From an uncultured Bacteroidia bacterium (lineage in GTDB: Bacteria > Bacteroidota > Bacteroidia > Bacteroidales > ML635J-15), in the NCBI GenBank assembly GCA_902800045.1, contig CADCCZ010000001.1, forward strand, positions 372,001 to 436,000: a stretch of 64,000 bases of DNA. Direction: 5' to 3'. Position numbers and translations under genes: made by a program. The notes under the pieces were generated by a model. It saw only the letters and a list, made by a program, of their open reading frames with translations, had not been told where the DNA came from and ran no database searches. Below are positions 53,386 through 61,718 of the stretch, piece after piece (within the stretch, counting starts at the first letter, position 1; each line of letters opens with the position of its first letter).

Positions 53386-53419
53386 CTTGGCAGTTACGTA
53401 TGTGGCTGCCGAGTTTTTT
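53386..53419 (+). terminator. Intrinsic terminator upstream of yggS
   Basis: CTTGGCAG with CTGCCGAG (one G-U pair), 12-base loop, six T. Probably ends the transcript of the membrane protein. Confidence 0.7.
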
Positions 53420-53443
53420 GTTTTCTCATTTCAAAACCAATTA

Positions 53444-53476
53444 TTTGACAACGATGAATAAAATTTATTACCTTTG
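53444..53476 (+). promoter_or_regulatory. Bacteroidota promoter for yggS
   Basis: TTTG at 53444-53447, 21 bases, TACCTTTG at 53469-53476. Transcription from it would place octamer tract 2 (53503-53542) in the untranslated leader. Confidence 0.6.
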
Positions 53477-53502
53477 CGAAAAAGAAAGTATGTGCAGGCT
53501 AA

Positions 53503-53542
53503 TGCAGTCTGTCAGACTGTTAGACTGCAAGACTGTTAGACT
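53503..53542 (+). repeat. Octamer tandem repeat tract 2 in the yggS leader
   Basis: Five 8-base units: TGCAGTCT, GTCAGACT, GTTAGACT, GCAAGACT, GTTAGACT. The last ends 8 bases before the yggS ATG, so the tract covers the place where a ribosome-binding region would be. Confidence 0.85.
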
Positions 53543-53550
53543 TAATAGGT

Positions 53551-54240
53551 ATGGTAGAAATTGTAAAAAATATTGAAGGAATCCGCTCCCGTCTGCCTAT
53601 GTCGGTGGAATTGGTGGCTGTGTCGAAGACTCATCCCGTGGAGTACATTGTTGAGGCGTATAGCTGCGGACAGAGGATTTTTGGAGAAAACAAGGTGCAG
53701 GAAATGGACCAGAAGCACGAGGCTCTCAAGGATTCCTGCCCCGACATAAAATGGCATCTTATCGGTCACTTGCAGACCAACAAGGTGAAGTACATAACTT
53801 CGTATGTCGATATGATTCACAGCGTTGACAGTCTGAAGCTGTTGGCGGAAATAGACAAGCACGCCAAGAAGGACGGTCGCGTGATAAAATGCCTTTTCGA
53901 GATGCACATTGCCTCGGAGGAGACAAAGTTTGGTCTCGATAGGGACGAACTTGTGCAAATCCTTGAGTCGCCAGAATTTAAGTCGTTGCAAAATGTGAAA
54001 ATTTGCGGACTTATGGGCATGGCTTCCAATACCGACGACACTGAAAAGGTTCGTATGGAAATGCATTCGCTCAAAGAGACTTTCGACTTCGTTAAGAAGA
54101 ACTATTTTGCGAAGGATTTGGATTTCCGTGAGATAAGCATGGGTATGAGTAGCGACTGGAAGATTGCCGTTCAGGAAGGCTCGACTATGGTAAGGATTGG
54201 AAGTACAATATTCGGAAAGAGAAATTATAATGTTCAGTAG
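53551..54240 (+). CDS. YggS/PLPBP family pyridoxal-phosphate-binding protein
   Basis: 229 residues. One-domain alanine-racemase-like barrel; the PLP Lys is in VELVAVSKTHPVEYIVEAY (near residue 30), followed by RIFGENKVQEM, WHLIGHLQTNKVKYI and, near the end, SMGMSSDWKIAVQEGSTMVR, which binds the phosphate. Family members keep cellular PLP and amino-acid pools in balance; no enzyme activity is known. The octamer repeat tract lies in its leader. Confidence 0.95.
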   Translation: MVEIVKNIEGIRSRLPMSVELVAVSKTHPVEYIVEAYSCGQRIFGENKVQEMDQKHEALKDSCPDIKWHLIGHLQTNKVKYITSYVDMIHSVDSLKLLAEIDKHAKKDGRVIKCLFEMHIASEETKFGLDRDELVQILESPEFKSLQNVKICGLMGMASNTDDTEKVRMEMHSLKETFDFVKKNYFAKDLDFREISMGMSSDWKIAVQEGSTMVRIGSTIFGKRNYNVQ

Positions 54241-54243
54241 GTA

Positions 54244-54398
54244 ATGAAGAAACGCCTGCTAATTGCAATAATTCTTCTTATATCTGTGCTCCTTTCATCT
54301 GGTTGTGCATCAGTTCTGATGTTGTTTATTTTTTGCACTCAAAATATGCAGATATGAAATACGGAATTTATATTGCCGACGTCAGGATAACAACGTAA
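54244..54398 (+). pseudogene. Short lipoprotein-like reading frame, probably a frameshifted remnant
   Basis: An ATG at 54244, 3 bases after the yggS stop, opens a 37-codon frame: MKKRLLIAIILLISVLLSSG then CAS, a complete lipoprotein signal with lipobox, ended by TGA at 54355-54357 soon after the Cys. A second frame, shifted by one base, reads DVVYFLHSKYADMKYGIYIA then DVRITT and stops at 54396-54398, just before a terminator. Joined, they would make a ~50-residue lipoprotein. It may be a decayed gene, or a real tiny lipoprotein of 37 residues. Confidence 0.35.
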
Positions 54399-54415
54399 CT
54401 TTCATAAATTATCTG

Positions 54416-54441
54416 AAAAGTCGTCTTTGGCGACTTTTTTT
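54416..54441 (+). terminator. Intrinsic terminator after yggS
   Basis: AAAAGTCG, loop TCTTTGG, CGACTTTT and further T. Confidence 0.75.
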
Positions 54442-54532
54442 GTTTTGTATTAGTCAGAATTGACTTTTTGAAATCTCTTGCAATGCCAATAAGAAATTTT
54501 TGTAATTTTGTGGCACGAAATTTTTAACGTAT

Positions 54533-55975
54533 ATGAAGAGAACTAAGATTAGTGAAGTGCTGAACTCCACGGAATTTGGAAAAGAAACAACCGTAATGGG
54601 TTGGGTTAGGACTAAGCGTGTTAGCAAGAACGTATGTTTCATCGCATTGAACGATGGCTCTACTATAAATAACCTTCAGGTGGTGCTGGATGTTAATCCC
54701 GAATTGGAACAGAAACTGGCTGGTGTTCACACTGGTGCTGCTCTGTCGGTTGACGGAAAGACCGTCGAGTCGATGGGTAGCGGACAGAAGGTGGAACTGC
54801 AGGCAAAGGACATTACCGTTTTCGGCGATGCAAATCCCGACGAATATCCTCTGCAGCCAAAGCGCCACAGCCTCGAATTCCTCCGCGAAATTGCTCACTT
54901 GCGTTTCCGTACCAATACTTTCGGAGCAATTTTCCGCATCCGTCATGCAATGACATTTGCAATTCACAACTTCTTCAACAGCAAAGGATTCTATAATGTT
55001 CACACTCCACTTATCACTGGTTCCGACTGCGAGGGTGCTGGCGAAATGTTCCAAGTTACGACTTTGGATTTGAACAACTTGCCACGTACCGAAGAAGGTA
55101 AGATTGACTATTCGCAAGATTTCTTCGGCAAATCGACCAACCTGACGGTTTCTGGTCAGCTCGAAGGCGAACTTGCTGCAACGGCATTGTCGCAGATTTA
55201 CACTTTCGGACCTACTTTCCGTGCCGAAAATTCAAATACTCCGCGTCACCTTGCCGAATTCTGGATGATTGAACCCGAAGTTGCTTTCTTCGACCTCGAG
55301 GACAACATGAACCTCGCCGAGGAAATGTTGAAATATTTGGTTAAGTATGCTCTCGACAACTGCCGCGACGATATCGAATTCCTCAGCAAGCGCCGCGAGG
55401 AAGAACAGAAGCAGAAGCCTGCAAACGAACGCGATGAGATGAATCTTATCGAACGTCTCGAATTTGTTTTGCACAACGATTTCGCTCGTGTAACTTACAC
55501 CGAGGCTATCGACATACTTATGAACTCGAAGCCAAACAAGACCGGCAAGTTCGTATATCCGGTTGACAAGTGGGGCGTTGACCTGCAGAGCGAGCATGAG
55601 CGTTACCTCGTCGAAAAGCACTACAAGCGTCCTGTAATCCTTATCAACTACCCGAAGGAAATCAAGGCTTTCTATATGAAGCAGAACGAGGACGGAAAGA
55701 CTGTTCGCGCAATGGACGTTCTTTTCCCGCAGATTGGCGAAATCATCGGTGGTTCGCAGCGTGAGGAAAGCTACGAAAAACTTCTTGCAACAATCGAAGA
55801 ACGCAATATTCCGAAGAAAGATATGTGGTGGTATCTCGAAACCCGCAAGTTCGGTACAGTACCTCACAGCGGTTTCGGACTAGGTTTCGAACGACTTATA
55901 CTTTTCGTAACAGGTATGTCGAACATCCGCGATGTGATTCCGTTCCCGCGTACACCTAAAACTGCTGAGTTCTAA
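54533..55975 (+). CDS. asnS: Asparaginyl-tRNA synthetase
   Basis: 480 residues. Charges tRNA-Asn. N-terminal OB-fold ([20 protein letters not shown]) and class II core: motif 1 region [20 protein letters not shown], motif 2 [20 protein letters not shown], motif 3 [20 protein letters not shown]. The [20 protein letters not shown] and [17 protein letters not shown] strings are typical of AsnRS rather than AspRS. First gene of a five-gene run (asnS, rpoN, PAP2-like, DUF4834, LolC/E-like) with 1-11 base gaps. A TAATTTTG box lies at 54503-54510. Confidence 0.97.
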   Translation: MKRTKISEVLNSTEFGKETTVMGWVRTKRVSKNVCFIALNDGSTINNLQVVLDVNPELEQKLAGVHTGAALSVDGKTVESMGSGQKVELQAKDITVFGDANPDEYPLQPKRHSLEFLREIAHLRFRTNTFGAIFRIRHAMTFAIHNFFNSKGFYNVHTPLITGSDCEGAGEMFQVTTLDLNNLPRTEEGKIDYSQDFFGKSTNLTVSGQLEGELAATALSQIYTFGPTFRAENSNTPRHLAEFWMIEPEVAFFDLEDNMNLAEEMLKYLVKYALDNCRDDIEFLSKRREEEQKQKPANERDEMNLIERLEFVLHNDFARVTYTEAIDILMNSKPNKTGKFVYPVDKWGVDLQSEHERYLVEKHYKRPVILINYPKEIKAFYMKQNEDGKTVRAMDVLFPQIGEIIGGSQREESYEKLLATIEERNIPKKDMWWYLETRKFGTVPHSGFGLGFERLILFVTGMSNIRDVIPFPRTPKTAEF

Positions 55976-55986
55976 AAATTCTGACT

Positions 55987-57489
55987 ATGCTCAAGACATC
56001 GCTCGAACAGAAACTTACGCAGAAGTTGGCTCCGCAGCAGATTCAAATGATAAAGCTGTTGGAACTGAATACTTTGCAGCTCGAAGAACGCATCAAGAAC
56101 GAGATTGAGGAGAACCCTGCTCTCGACGATGGCGGCGAAGGTGACTACGATGATGGCGATAGCATAGTTGAAAACGACAGCGATGTTCTTACTCACGAAG
56201 AGGAACGCGACGATGGCGAGCAGAATTCGGATGACGAATACACTCGTGAAGATGACTATTCGCTTGACGATGACTACGGTGCAAACGACGACGATGAAAT
56301 TCCAAACTATCGCCTTGAAGTAAACAATACTTCCAAGGACGACGATAGGGTTGAAATGCCATATTCTGACTCAAAGTCGTTCAACGAGCATCTTTTCGAG
56401 CAGTTTATTCTGAAAGATGTTACTGAAAGACAGAAGTTTATTGCTCCGTTCCTTGTCGGAAACATCGACGAGGACGGATATCTTCGCCGTGACCTTGATG
56501 CTGTAGCCGATGACATTGCCTTTTCGCAGAACATAGAGGTTTCGGAAAAGGAACTCGAAGAGGTACTTCAAGTAATTCAGGAACTAGACCCTGCTGGCAT
56601 CGGAGCGCGTAGTTTGCAAGAATGTCTTCTTATTCAGCTTCGCAGGAAAGAGGAGCAGACTCATGGTGTGAAGGTTGCAATTATGGTGCTTTCCGACTGC
56701 TTCGAGGAATTTACCAAGAAGCACTACGAGAAGATAATGCAGAGGTGTAACATCACTGAGCAGGACTTGAAAGATGCAATTGATGTTATTGTAAAGTTGA
56801 ATCCTAAGCCAGGAAATTCGTACGGTGAGCCGCAGAAGGCTAATATACAAGCAATAATCCCTGATTTTATTGTGGATGTCGAGGATAATGATGTTATTGT
56901 TTCTCTCAACAACCGCAACTCGCCCGATTTGCGCATAAGCAGGTCGTTCTCGAAGATGATGGACGAATACTCGTCGGACAAGGCTGGCAACAAGGAAGTT
57001 GTAACTTTCGTAAAACAGAAGATCGACAATGCAAAGTGGTTTATCGATGCTATCGAGCAACGTAAGCGCACCTTGCTGTTCACTATGGAAGCCATTGTGC
57101 AGTTCCAACGCAAGTTTTTCCTCACAGGCGACGAAGCCGACATTCGACCTATGATTCTGAAGGACATTGCCGAGATGACAAACCTTGATATTTCTACGGT
57201 TTCGCGTGTCGCCAACAGCAAGTATGTTGCAACACCTTACGGCAATTTCCTGCTCAAGTTCTTCTTCAGCGAGGCAATGCAGACCGATTCGGGCGAAGAG
57301 GTTTCCACTCGCGAGGTAAAACAGATTCTGAAGGAATGCATTGATGCCGAGGATTCGGCAAAGCCGCTTACCGACGATCGCCTTTCCGAAATTTTGAAGG
57401 ACAGAGGCTACATCATTGCACGTCGAACCATTGCCAAGTACCGTGAGCAGATGGGTATTCCTGTAGCACGTCTCAGACGAAAAATATAA
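55987..57489 (+). CDS. rpoN: RNA polymerase sigma-54 factor
   Basis: 500 residues. Region I at the N-terminus (LEQKLTQKLAPQQIQMIKLL, a Gln- and Leu-rich activator-contact segment), an acidic region II (about 45-110, rich in Asp and Glu), core-binding region (QELDPAGIGARSLQECLLIQ) and the C-terminal RpoN box RRTIAKYREQM that reads the -24 element. It needs an AAA+ activator, and none is encoded in this window. 11 bases after asnS. Confidence 0.96.
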   Translation: MLKTSLEQKLTQKLAPQQIQMIKLLELNTLQLEERIKNEIEENPALDDGGEGDYDDGDSIVENDSDVLTHEEERDDGEQNSDDEYTREDDYSLDDDYGANDDDEIPNYRLEVNNTSKDDDRVEMPYSDSKSFNEHLFEQFILKDVTERQKFIAPFLVGNIDEDGYLRRDLDAVADDIAFSQNIEVSEKELEEVLQVIQELDPAGIGARSLQECLLIQLRRKEEQTHGVKVAIMVLSDCFEEFTKKHYEKIMQRCNITEQDLKDAIDVIVKLNPKPGNSYGEPQKANIQAIIPDFIVDVEDNDVIVSLNNRNSPDLRISRSFSKMMDEYSSDKAGNKEVVTFVKQKIDNAKWFIDAIEQRKRTLLFTMEAIVQFQRKFFLTGDEADIRPMILKDIAEMTNLDISTVSRVANSKYVATPYGNFLLKFFFSEAMQTDSGEEVSTREVKQILKECIDAEDSAKPLTDDRLSEILKDRGYIIARRTIAKYREQMGIPVARLRRKI

Positions 57490-57491
57490 TT

Positions 57492-58154
57492 ATGCGCGGC
57501 ATCCTTGACATATTCTTCAAGGTGGTGAGTGTAATCGGGCATCCGATTCTATTGCCGACATATTTTGCATTGACTATAAACGACATTTATGGCTTACATC
57601 CGATTATGGTTGCAGGAATGACGTTTGTTTTTCCGTTCCTTGTGATGTTGCTTGTGTTTGCCGTTTCGCACTTCAAACGGACTAATAATGTGCAGGGTGG
57701 GGAAATCGTGCTTTCGCAGGAGGACGTTGCCGAAATGTCGGGCAATATGTTCGAACGGCTCGAAGGCTTCTTTGCAACCACGCGCAACCGTACTATGGCA
57801 TTGGCCGTTGTGGTTGGGTTCGCGATGTTGGGATTCTTTGTTTACAAGTCGCCGATGTGGAGCCTTGTAGTGATGCTTACCGCAATAGCTTCGCTAGGTT
57901 GTCTGCTGATAAACAATTTTTGGCGGCTCAGCATTCACGCATACGGATGGGGATTTGCACTATATCTGATGCTTTTCCAGTATTCGTACATATTTGAGAA
58001 TGGTTTTCTTATGTCGGTATTGGCGATACTTGCCAGCGGATTGGTTCTGGCATCGCGTTTGTATCTTGGCAGACATAACAATTTGCAAGTGCATCTGGGG
58101 TTTGCAATAGGTGTTGCAGTTCCAGCTTTGCTTTATTTGGCTTTATCTTTTTAG
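57492..58154 (+). CDS. PAP2-like integral membrane protein
   Basis: 220 residues, about six membrane segments. NNFWRLSIHAYGWGF and LVLASRLYLGRHNNLQVHLG correspond to the second and third motifs of PAP2 phosphatases (SxHA, and R-x5-H-D with a following GF), while the Asp of the third motif is Asn here (GRHNN) and the first KxxxxxxRP motif is not seen. So it is a relative with a changed active site; activity is doubtful. Two bases after rpoN in the operon. Confidence 0.65.
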   Translation: MRGILDIFFKVVSVIGHPILLPTYFALTINDIYGLHPIMVAGMTFVFPFLVMLLVFAVSHFKRTNNVQGGEIVLSQEDVAEMSGNMFERLEGFFATTRNRTMALAVVVGFAMLGFFVYKSPMWSLVVMLTAIASLGCLLINNFWRLSIHAYGWGFALYLMLFQYSYIFENGFLMSVLAILASGLVLASRLYLGRHNNLQVHLGFAIGVAVPALLYLALSF

Positions 58155-58155
58155 A

Positions 58156-58443
58156 ATGGAAGTATTTTTGAACATAATAATATTCCTCGTCCTTGCGATG
58201 TTGCTGGCGAAACTGCTGTTCCGCTACTTGGCACCGTGGCTTTTGAAGCGGTTTGTGCAAAAAAGGATGAAGGAGTTTGGTGGTGAGTTCCAGAACTTTG
58301 AGCAGGAGAATCAAAGTCGTGAAGGAAAGGACTTTGGCGACATCAGGGTTGACCACGTTCCGCAAAACGATAGTCAGCGCAAAGATGTCGTGGATGAGGA
58401 ATATGTAGATTTCGAAGAAGTGGACGAAAGCGAACAGAAGTGA
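58156..58443 (+). CDS. DUF4834 small membrane protein
   Basis: 95 residues from ATG 58156. One N-terminal membrane helix (LNIIIFLVLAMLLAKLLF), a basic patch (LLKRFVQKRMKE), then an acidic tail ending DEEYVDFEEVDESEQK. This fits DUF4834, a small Bacteroidota family of unknown role. One base after the PAP2-like gene; its stop overlaps the GTG start of the next gene by 4 bases. Confidence 0.75.
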   Translation: MEVFLNIIIFLVLAMLLAKLLFRYLAPWLLKRFVQKRMKEFGGEFQNFEQENQSREGKDFGDIRVDHVPQNDSQRKDVVDEEYVDFEEVDESEQK

Positions 58444-59681
58444 ACTACGAGTTTTTCATAGCAAAGCGTCTGATGCTAAAGCAGCGCAGGTCGGGCGGAT
58501 TCAGCCGTTCGATACTTGGCATTGCTGTGGCAGGAATTGCCGTGGGACTTGCTGTGATGCTTGTTTCGGTCGCAATTGTAACAGGCTTCAAGAATGAAAT
58601 TTCGCGCAAGGTAATAGGCTTTGGAGCCCACATAAGGGTCACTAACTATGATAGCAATTCGTCCTACGAAACTGTTCCGATTTCGGGAGAGCAGACTTGG
58701 GTGTCGTCGCTACGCGAGATGGAAGGGGTGAAATCTGTTGACCGCTATATTGTGAAGGCTGGAATCGTAAAGACTGCCGACTACCTTCAAGGCGTTGTGT
58801 TCAAGGGCGTTGACGAAGAATACAACTGGTCGTTCTTCGAGGAATACCTTGTCGATGGAAAACTGCTCAAAATAAACGATACAGCACGGACAAACGGGGT
58901 GCTTGTTTCGCAAAGCATAGCAAATGTATTAAATCTGAAGGTAGGCGATTCGTTTGCTGCTTATTTCATCCAGAATCCACCACGAATGAGGAAATTTACA
59001 GTTGAGGGAATATACAATACTCAGCTCGAGGAGTTTGACAAGATGTATATCGTTGCCGACATCAAGCATTTGCGCAAGCTCAACGATTGGAAGGACGGAC
59101 AAGTTTCTGGCTTCGAGGTTAAGATTGACGACATAGACCAGCTTGATGAGATGGAACGTAAGGTTTCGAAAACTTGTTGTTCCTACAATCCCGATGGCGA
59201 GATTCTGAAAGTCACAAACATACGGCAGGAATATCCTGGTATTTTCGACTGGCTGTCGTTGCTCGACATGAACGTGTGGATAATTCTCGGACTTATGGTT
59301 GCCGTTACGGGCTTCAATATGATTTCGGGACTGTTGGTGCTGATTCTCGAAAGGGTGAACATGATTGGCATTCTGAAAAGCATGGGGGCAACCAACGTCT
59401 CGGTACGAAAAGTTTTCCTGTATTTTGCTTCATACCTTACAATCAAAGGGTTGCTGTTGGGCAATGTGATTGGAATTCTGCTCTGTGTGCTGCAGTATTA
59501 TTTCGGCATTATACATCTCGACCCGGCATCGTATTATGTTTCAACTGTTCCGATAAATCTGGACATAGTGAACATTCTGCTGCTGAACGCAGGAACGCTG
59601 GTAGTGATAGTCGTGATGATGATACTGCCGTCGTTTATAGTGTCGAAGATTACGCCAGCCGATTCGATGAGGTTCGACTAG
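58440..59681 (+). CDS. LolC/LolE-like ABC transporter permease (FtsX family)
   Basis: 413 residues. Starts with GTG, overlapping the DUF4834 stop (GTGA). Layout of MacB/FtsX-type permeases: N-terminal helix (SILGIAVAGIAVGLAVMLVS), large periplasmic domain at about 45-265, and three C-terminal helices (NVWIILGLMVAVTGFNMISG, ASYLTIKGLLLGNVIGILL, LNAGTLVVIVVMMILPSFIV). NYEFFIAKRLMLKQRRSGGF is typical of LolC/LolE, which release lipoproteins from the inner membrane. No ATPase (LolD) gene lies next to it. Last gene of the asnS operon. Confidence 0.88.
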   Translation: MNYEFFIAKRLMLKQRRSGGFSRSILGIAVAGIAVGLAVMLVSVAIVTGFKNEISRKVIGFGAHIRVTNYDSNSSYETVPISGEQTWVSSLREMEGVKSVDRYIVKAGIVKTADYLQGVVFKGVDEEYNWSFFEEYLVDGKLLKINDTARTNGVLVSQSIANVLNLKVGDSFAAYFIQNPPRMRKFTVEGIYNTQLEEFDKMYIVADIKHLRKLNDWKDGQVSGFEVKIDDIDQLDEMERKVSKTCCSYNPDGEILKVTNIRQEYPGIFDWLSLLDMNVWIILGLMVAVTGFNMISGLLVLILERVNMIGILKSMGATNVSVRKVFLYFASYLTIKGLLLGNVIGILLCVLQYYFGIIHLDPASYYVSTVPINLDIVNILLLNAGTLVVIVVMMILPSFIVSKITPADSMRFD

Positions 59682-59852
59682 TTGTTTGTTTACAATTAAC
59701 AATATAACTCCAATTGCAGTGGCTTTTATTGTTTTCGGTTGTTCATAAAAAATAAATGATATATGCTATATATGAGGTAAAAAAGCCGTAAATTTGAAAC
59801 TTGTTTTTGTCTGGCTCTGAATGAGAAGCTGACATTTGTTAAAATATTGAAG

Positions 59853-61256
59853 ATGAAGATAAAATTTATAGGTGCTACTCGCGAGGTAACAGGAAGTAAA
59901 CATCTGATAATTACTGATTCGGGAAAGAAAATACTTCTCGACTGTGGTATGTTTCAAGGAAAAGGCATGGAAACAGATGCTGCCAACAGAGACCTCGGAT
60001 TTGAACCTTCCGAAATTGACTATGTACTTGTGTCGCATGCACATATCGACCATACAGGACTTATCCCTTATATTTACAAGAATGGTTTCACTGGCAAGGT
60101 TATATGTACGCCAGCAACCAAGGACTTGTGTTCCATTATGCTTCCCGATTCCGGTTATATTCAGGAACTTGATATCAAGTGGTACAACAAGAAACTTTTC
60201 AAGCAGGGACTTCCACGGGTGAATCCGATTTATACCCACATGGATGCCGAGCAGTGCATGAAGATTTTCGTTTCGGTGCCATACGACGAGGATTACAAGG
60301 TTGACGAAGGCATAACTGTTCGTTTCACAAATAGCGGTCACATGCTCGGTAGTGCTGTAGTAAACGTTACTATCGAAGAAAACGGCAAGGTGACAAAAGT
60401 AGCTTATACGGGTGACGTAGGACGTCCGCACAACAGGATTGTAAAGCCGCCAGTACCGTTTCCGCAAGCCGACATCCTTATCACCGAGGCAACTTATGGT
60501 GACCGTATCCACGAACAGGACAGGGAGACCGAACTCGATTTGTACAATGTCATAAACAACACTTGCGTGCAGCGTGGTGGAAAACTGATAATCCCGTCGT
60601 TCAGCGTTGGTCGTACCCAAGAAATTGTGTATATGCTCAACAATTTCTACAACGAGGGTATACTGCCAAAAATCGATATTTATGTCGATAGTCCGCTGTC
60701 GGTCGATGCTACCGAAATCTTCAAGATGCACAAGGAGTGCTACAACGATGGCATTATCGAAACCATGAAGAACGATCCGCATCCGTTCTATTTCGACACT
60801 TTGCATTATGTGAAAAGCGCTGAAGAATCGAAAGCCTTGAACTCTACCAAGAAGCCATGTATAATAATTTCGGCATCGGGAATGGCTGAAGCTGGTAGGG
60901 TTAAGCATCATATTGCCAACAGTATCGAGGATTCGCGTAACACCATAATGCTTGTCGGTTACTGTGCTCCCGAAACATTGGGCGCAAGAATACAGGAAAA
61001 AGGGCTGCACGAAATTTCAATTTTCGGAAATGTACATCCGCTGAATGCTGATATTGAGAAGATTGAATCGTTGAGCGGTCACGGCGACTACATCGAGATG
61101 GGCGATTTCATTTCGTGCCAGAATCCCGACAAGTTGCGCAACATTTTCCTTGTTCACGGCGACTACGAGGCTCAGAAGTTCTATCGTGAGTACCTTATGA
61201 GCAAGGGATACAGCAATATTCAGATTCCTAAGCGAGGAGACGAATTTTATTATTAG
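59853..61256 (+). CDS. Metallo-beta-lactamase fold/beta-CASP ribonuclease-like hydrolase
   Basis: 467 residues from ATG 59853 (a TTG two codons upstream is in frame). Metal site SHAHIDHTGLIPYI (HxHxDH), GHMLGSAVV and TEATYGDRIH; beta-CASP part SFSVGRTQEIVYML, ISASGMAEAGRVKHH; Zn-KOR end SLSGHGDYIEM. Related to CPSF73/RNase-type nucleases, presumably acting on RNA. Translation may be coupled with fur 3 bases downstream. Confidence 0.92.
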   Translation: MKIKFIGATREVTGSKHLIITDSGKKILLDCGMFQGKGMETDAANRDLGFEPSEIDYVLVSHAHIDHTGLIPYIYKNGFTGKVICTPATKDLCSIMLPDSGYIQELDIKWYNKKLFKQGLPRVNPIYTHMDAEQCMKIFVSVPYDEDYKVDEGITVRFTNSGHMLGSAVVNVTIEENGKVTKVAYTGDVGRPHNRIVKPPVPFPQADILITEATYGDRIHEQDRETELDLYNVINNTCVQRGGKLIIPSFSVGRTQEIVYMLNNFYNEGILPKIDIYVDSPLSVDATEIFKMHKECYNDGIIETMKNDPHPFYFDTLHYVKSAEESKALNSTKKPCIIISASGMAEAGRVKHHIANSIEDSRNTIMLVGYCAPETLGARIQEKGLHEISIFGNVHPLNADIEKIESLSGHGDYIEMGDFISCQNPDKLRNIFLVHGDYEAQKFYREYLMSKGYSNIQIPKRGDEFYY

Positions 61257-61259
61257 AAA

Positions 61260-61712
61260 ATGGACGAGAAAAGGCTTACGCCGCACGACATATTGAAAAA
61301 CTACCTTGAAAGCAATTCGTTGAGGAAAACTCCTGAACGTTTTGCTATACTTGACGAGATTTACTCCAATTCGGGGCATTTCGACATCGAGACCTTGTAC
61401 GAGTCGATGAAGAATAAGAATTATCACGTCAGCCTTGCTACTTTGTACAACAACATAGACATTCTTATAAACGCAGGGCTGCTGGTAAAGCATCAGTTCG
61501 ACAAGGGCAATACCTACGAGAAGACAATGGACAATATCAAGCACGACCATTTTATATGCCGCCAGTGCGGAAAGATATACGAGGTTTCGTTGTCGAAAGT
61601 CGAGGATGTCAAGAACGAGGTTTTTCAGAAATATGATTTCGATGTGGTTTCCCATTTTCTTACCATTTATGGTATATGTAGCAATTGTAAAGAATTAAAA
61701 AACAGAAAATAA
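61260..61712 (+). CDS. Fur family metal-dependent transcriptional regulator
   Basis: 150 residues. N-terminal winged helix ([40 protein letters not shown]) and C-terminal dimer part with [15 protein letters not shown] and [10 protein letters not shown], giving two CxxC pairs for a structural zinc. It could be Fur, PerR or Zur; the sequence alone does not settle this. 6 bases before purA. Confidence 0.92.
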   Translation: MDEKRLTPHDILKNYLESNSLRKTPERFAILDEIYSNSGHFDIETLYESMKNKNYHVSLATLYNNIDILINAGLLVKHQFDKGNTYEKTMDNIKHDHFICRQCGKIYEVSLSKVEDVKNEVFQKYDFDVVSHFLTIYGICSNCKELKNRK

Positions 61713-61718
61713 ACAGCA

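Noticed and set aside
59766..61010. 414-codon open frame on minus
   Set aside because: It lies opposite the well-supported MBL/beta-CASP gene and its protein has no recognisable domain; antisense shadow.
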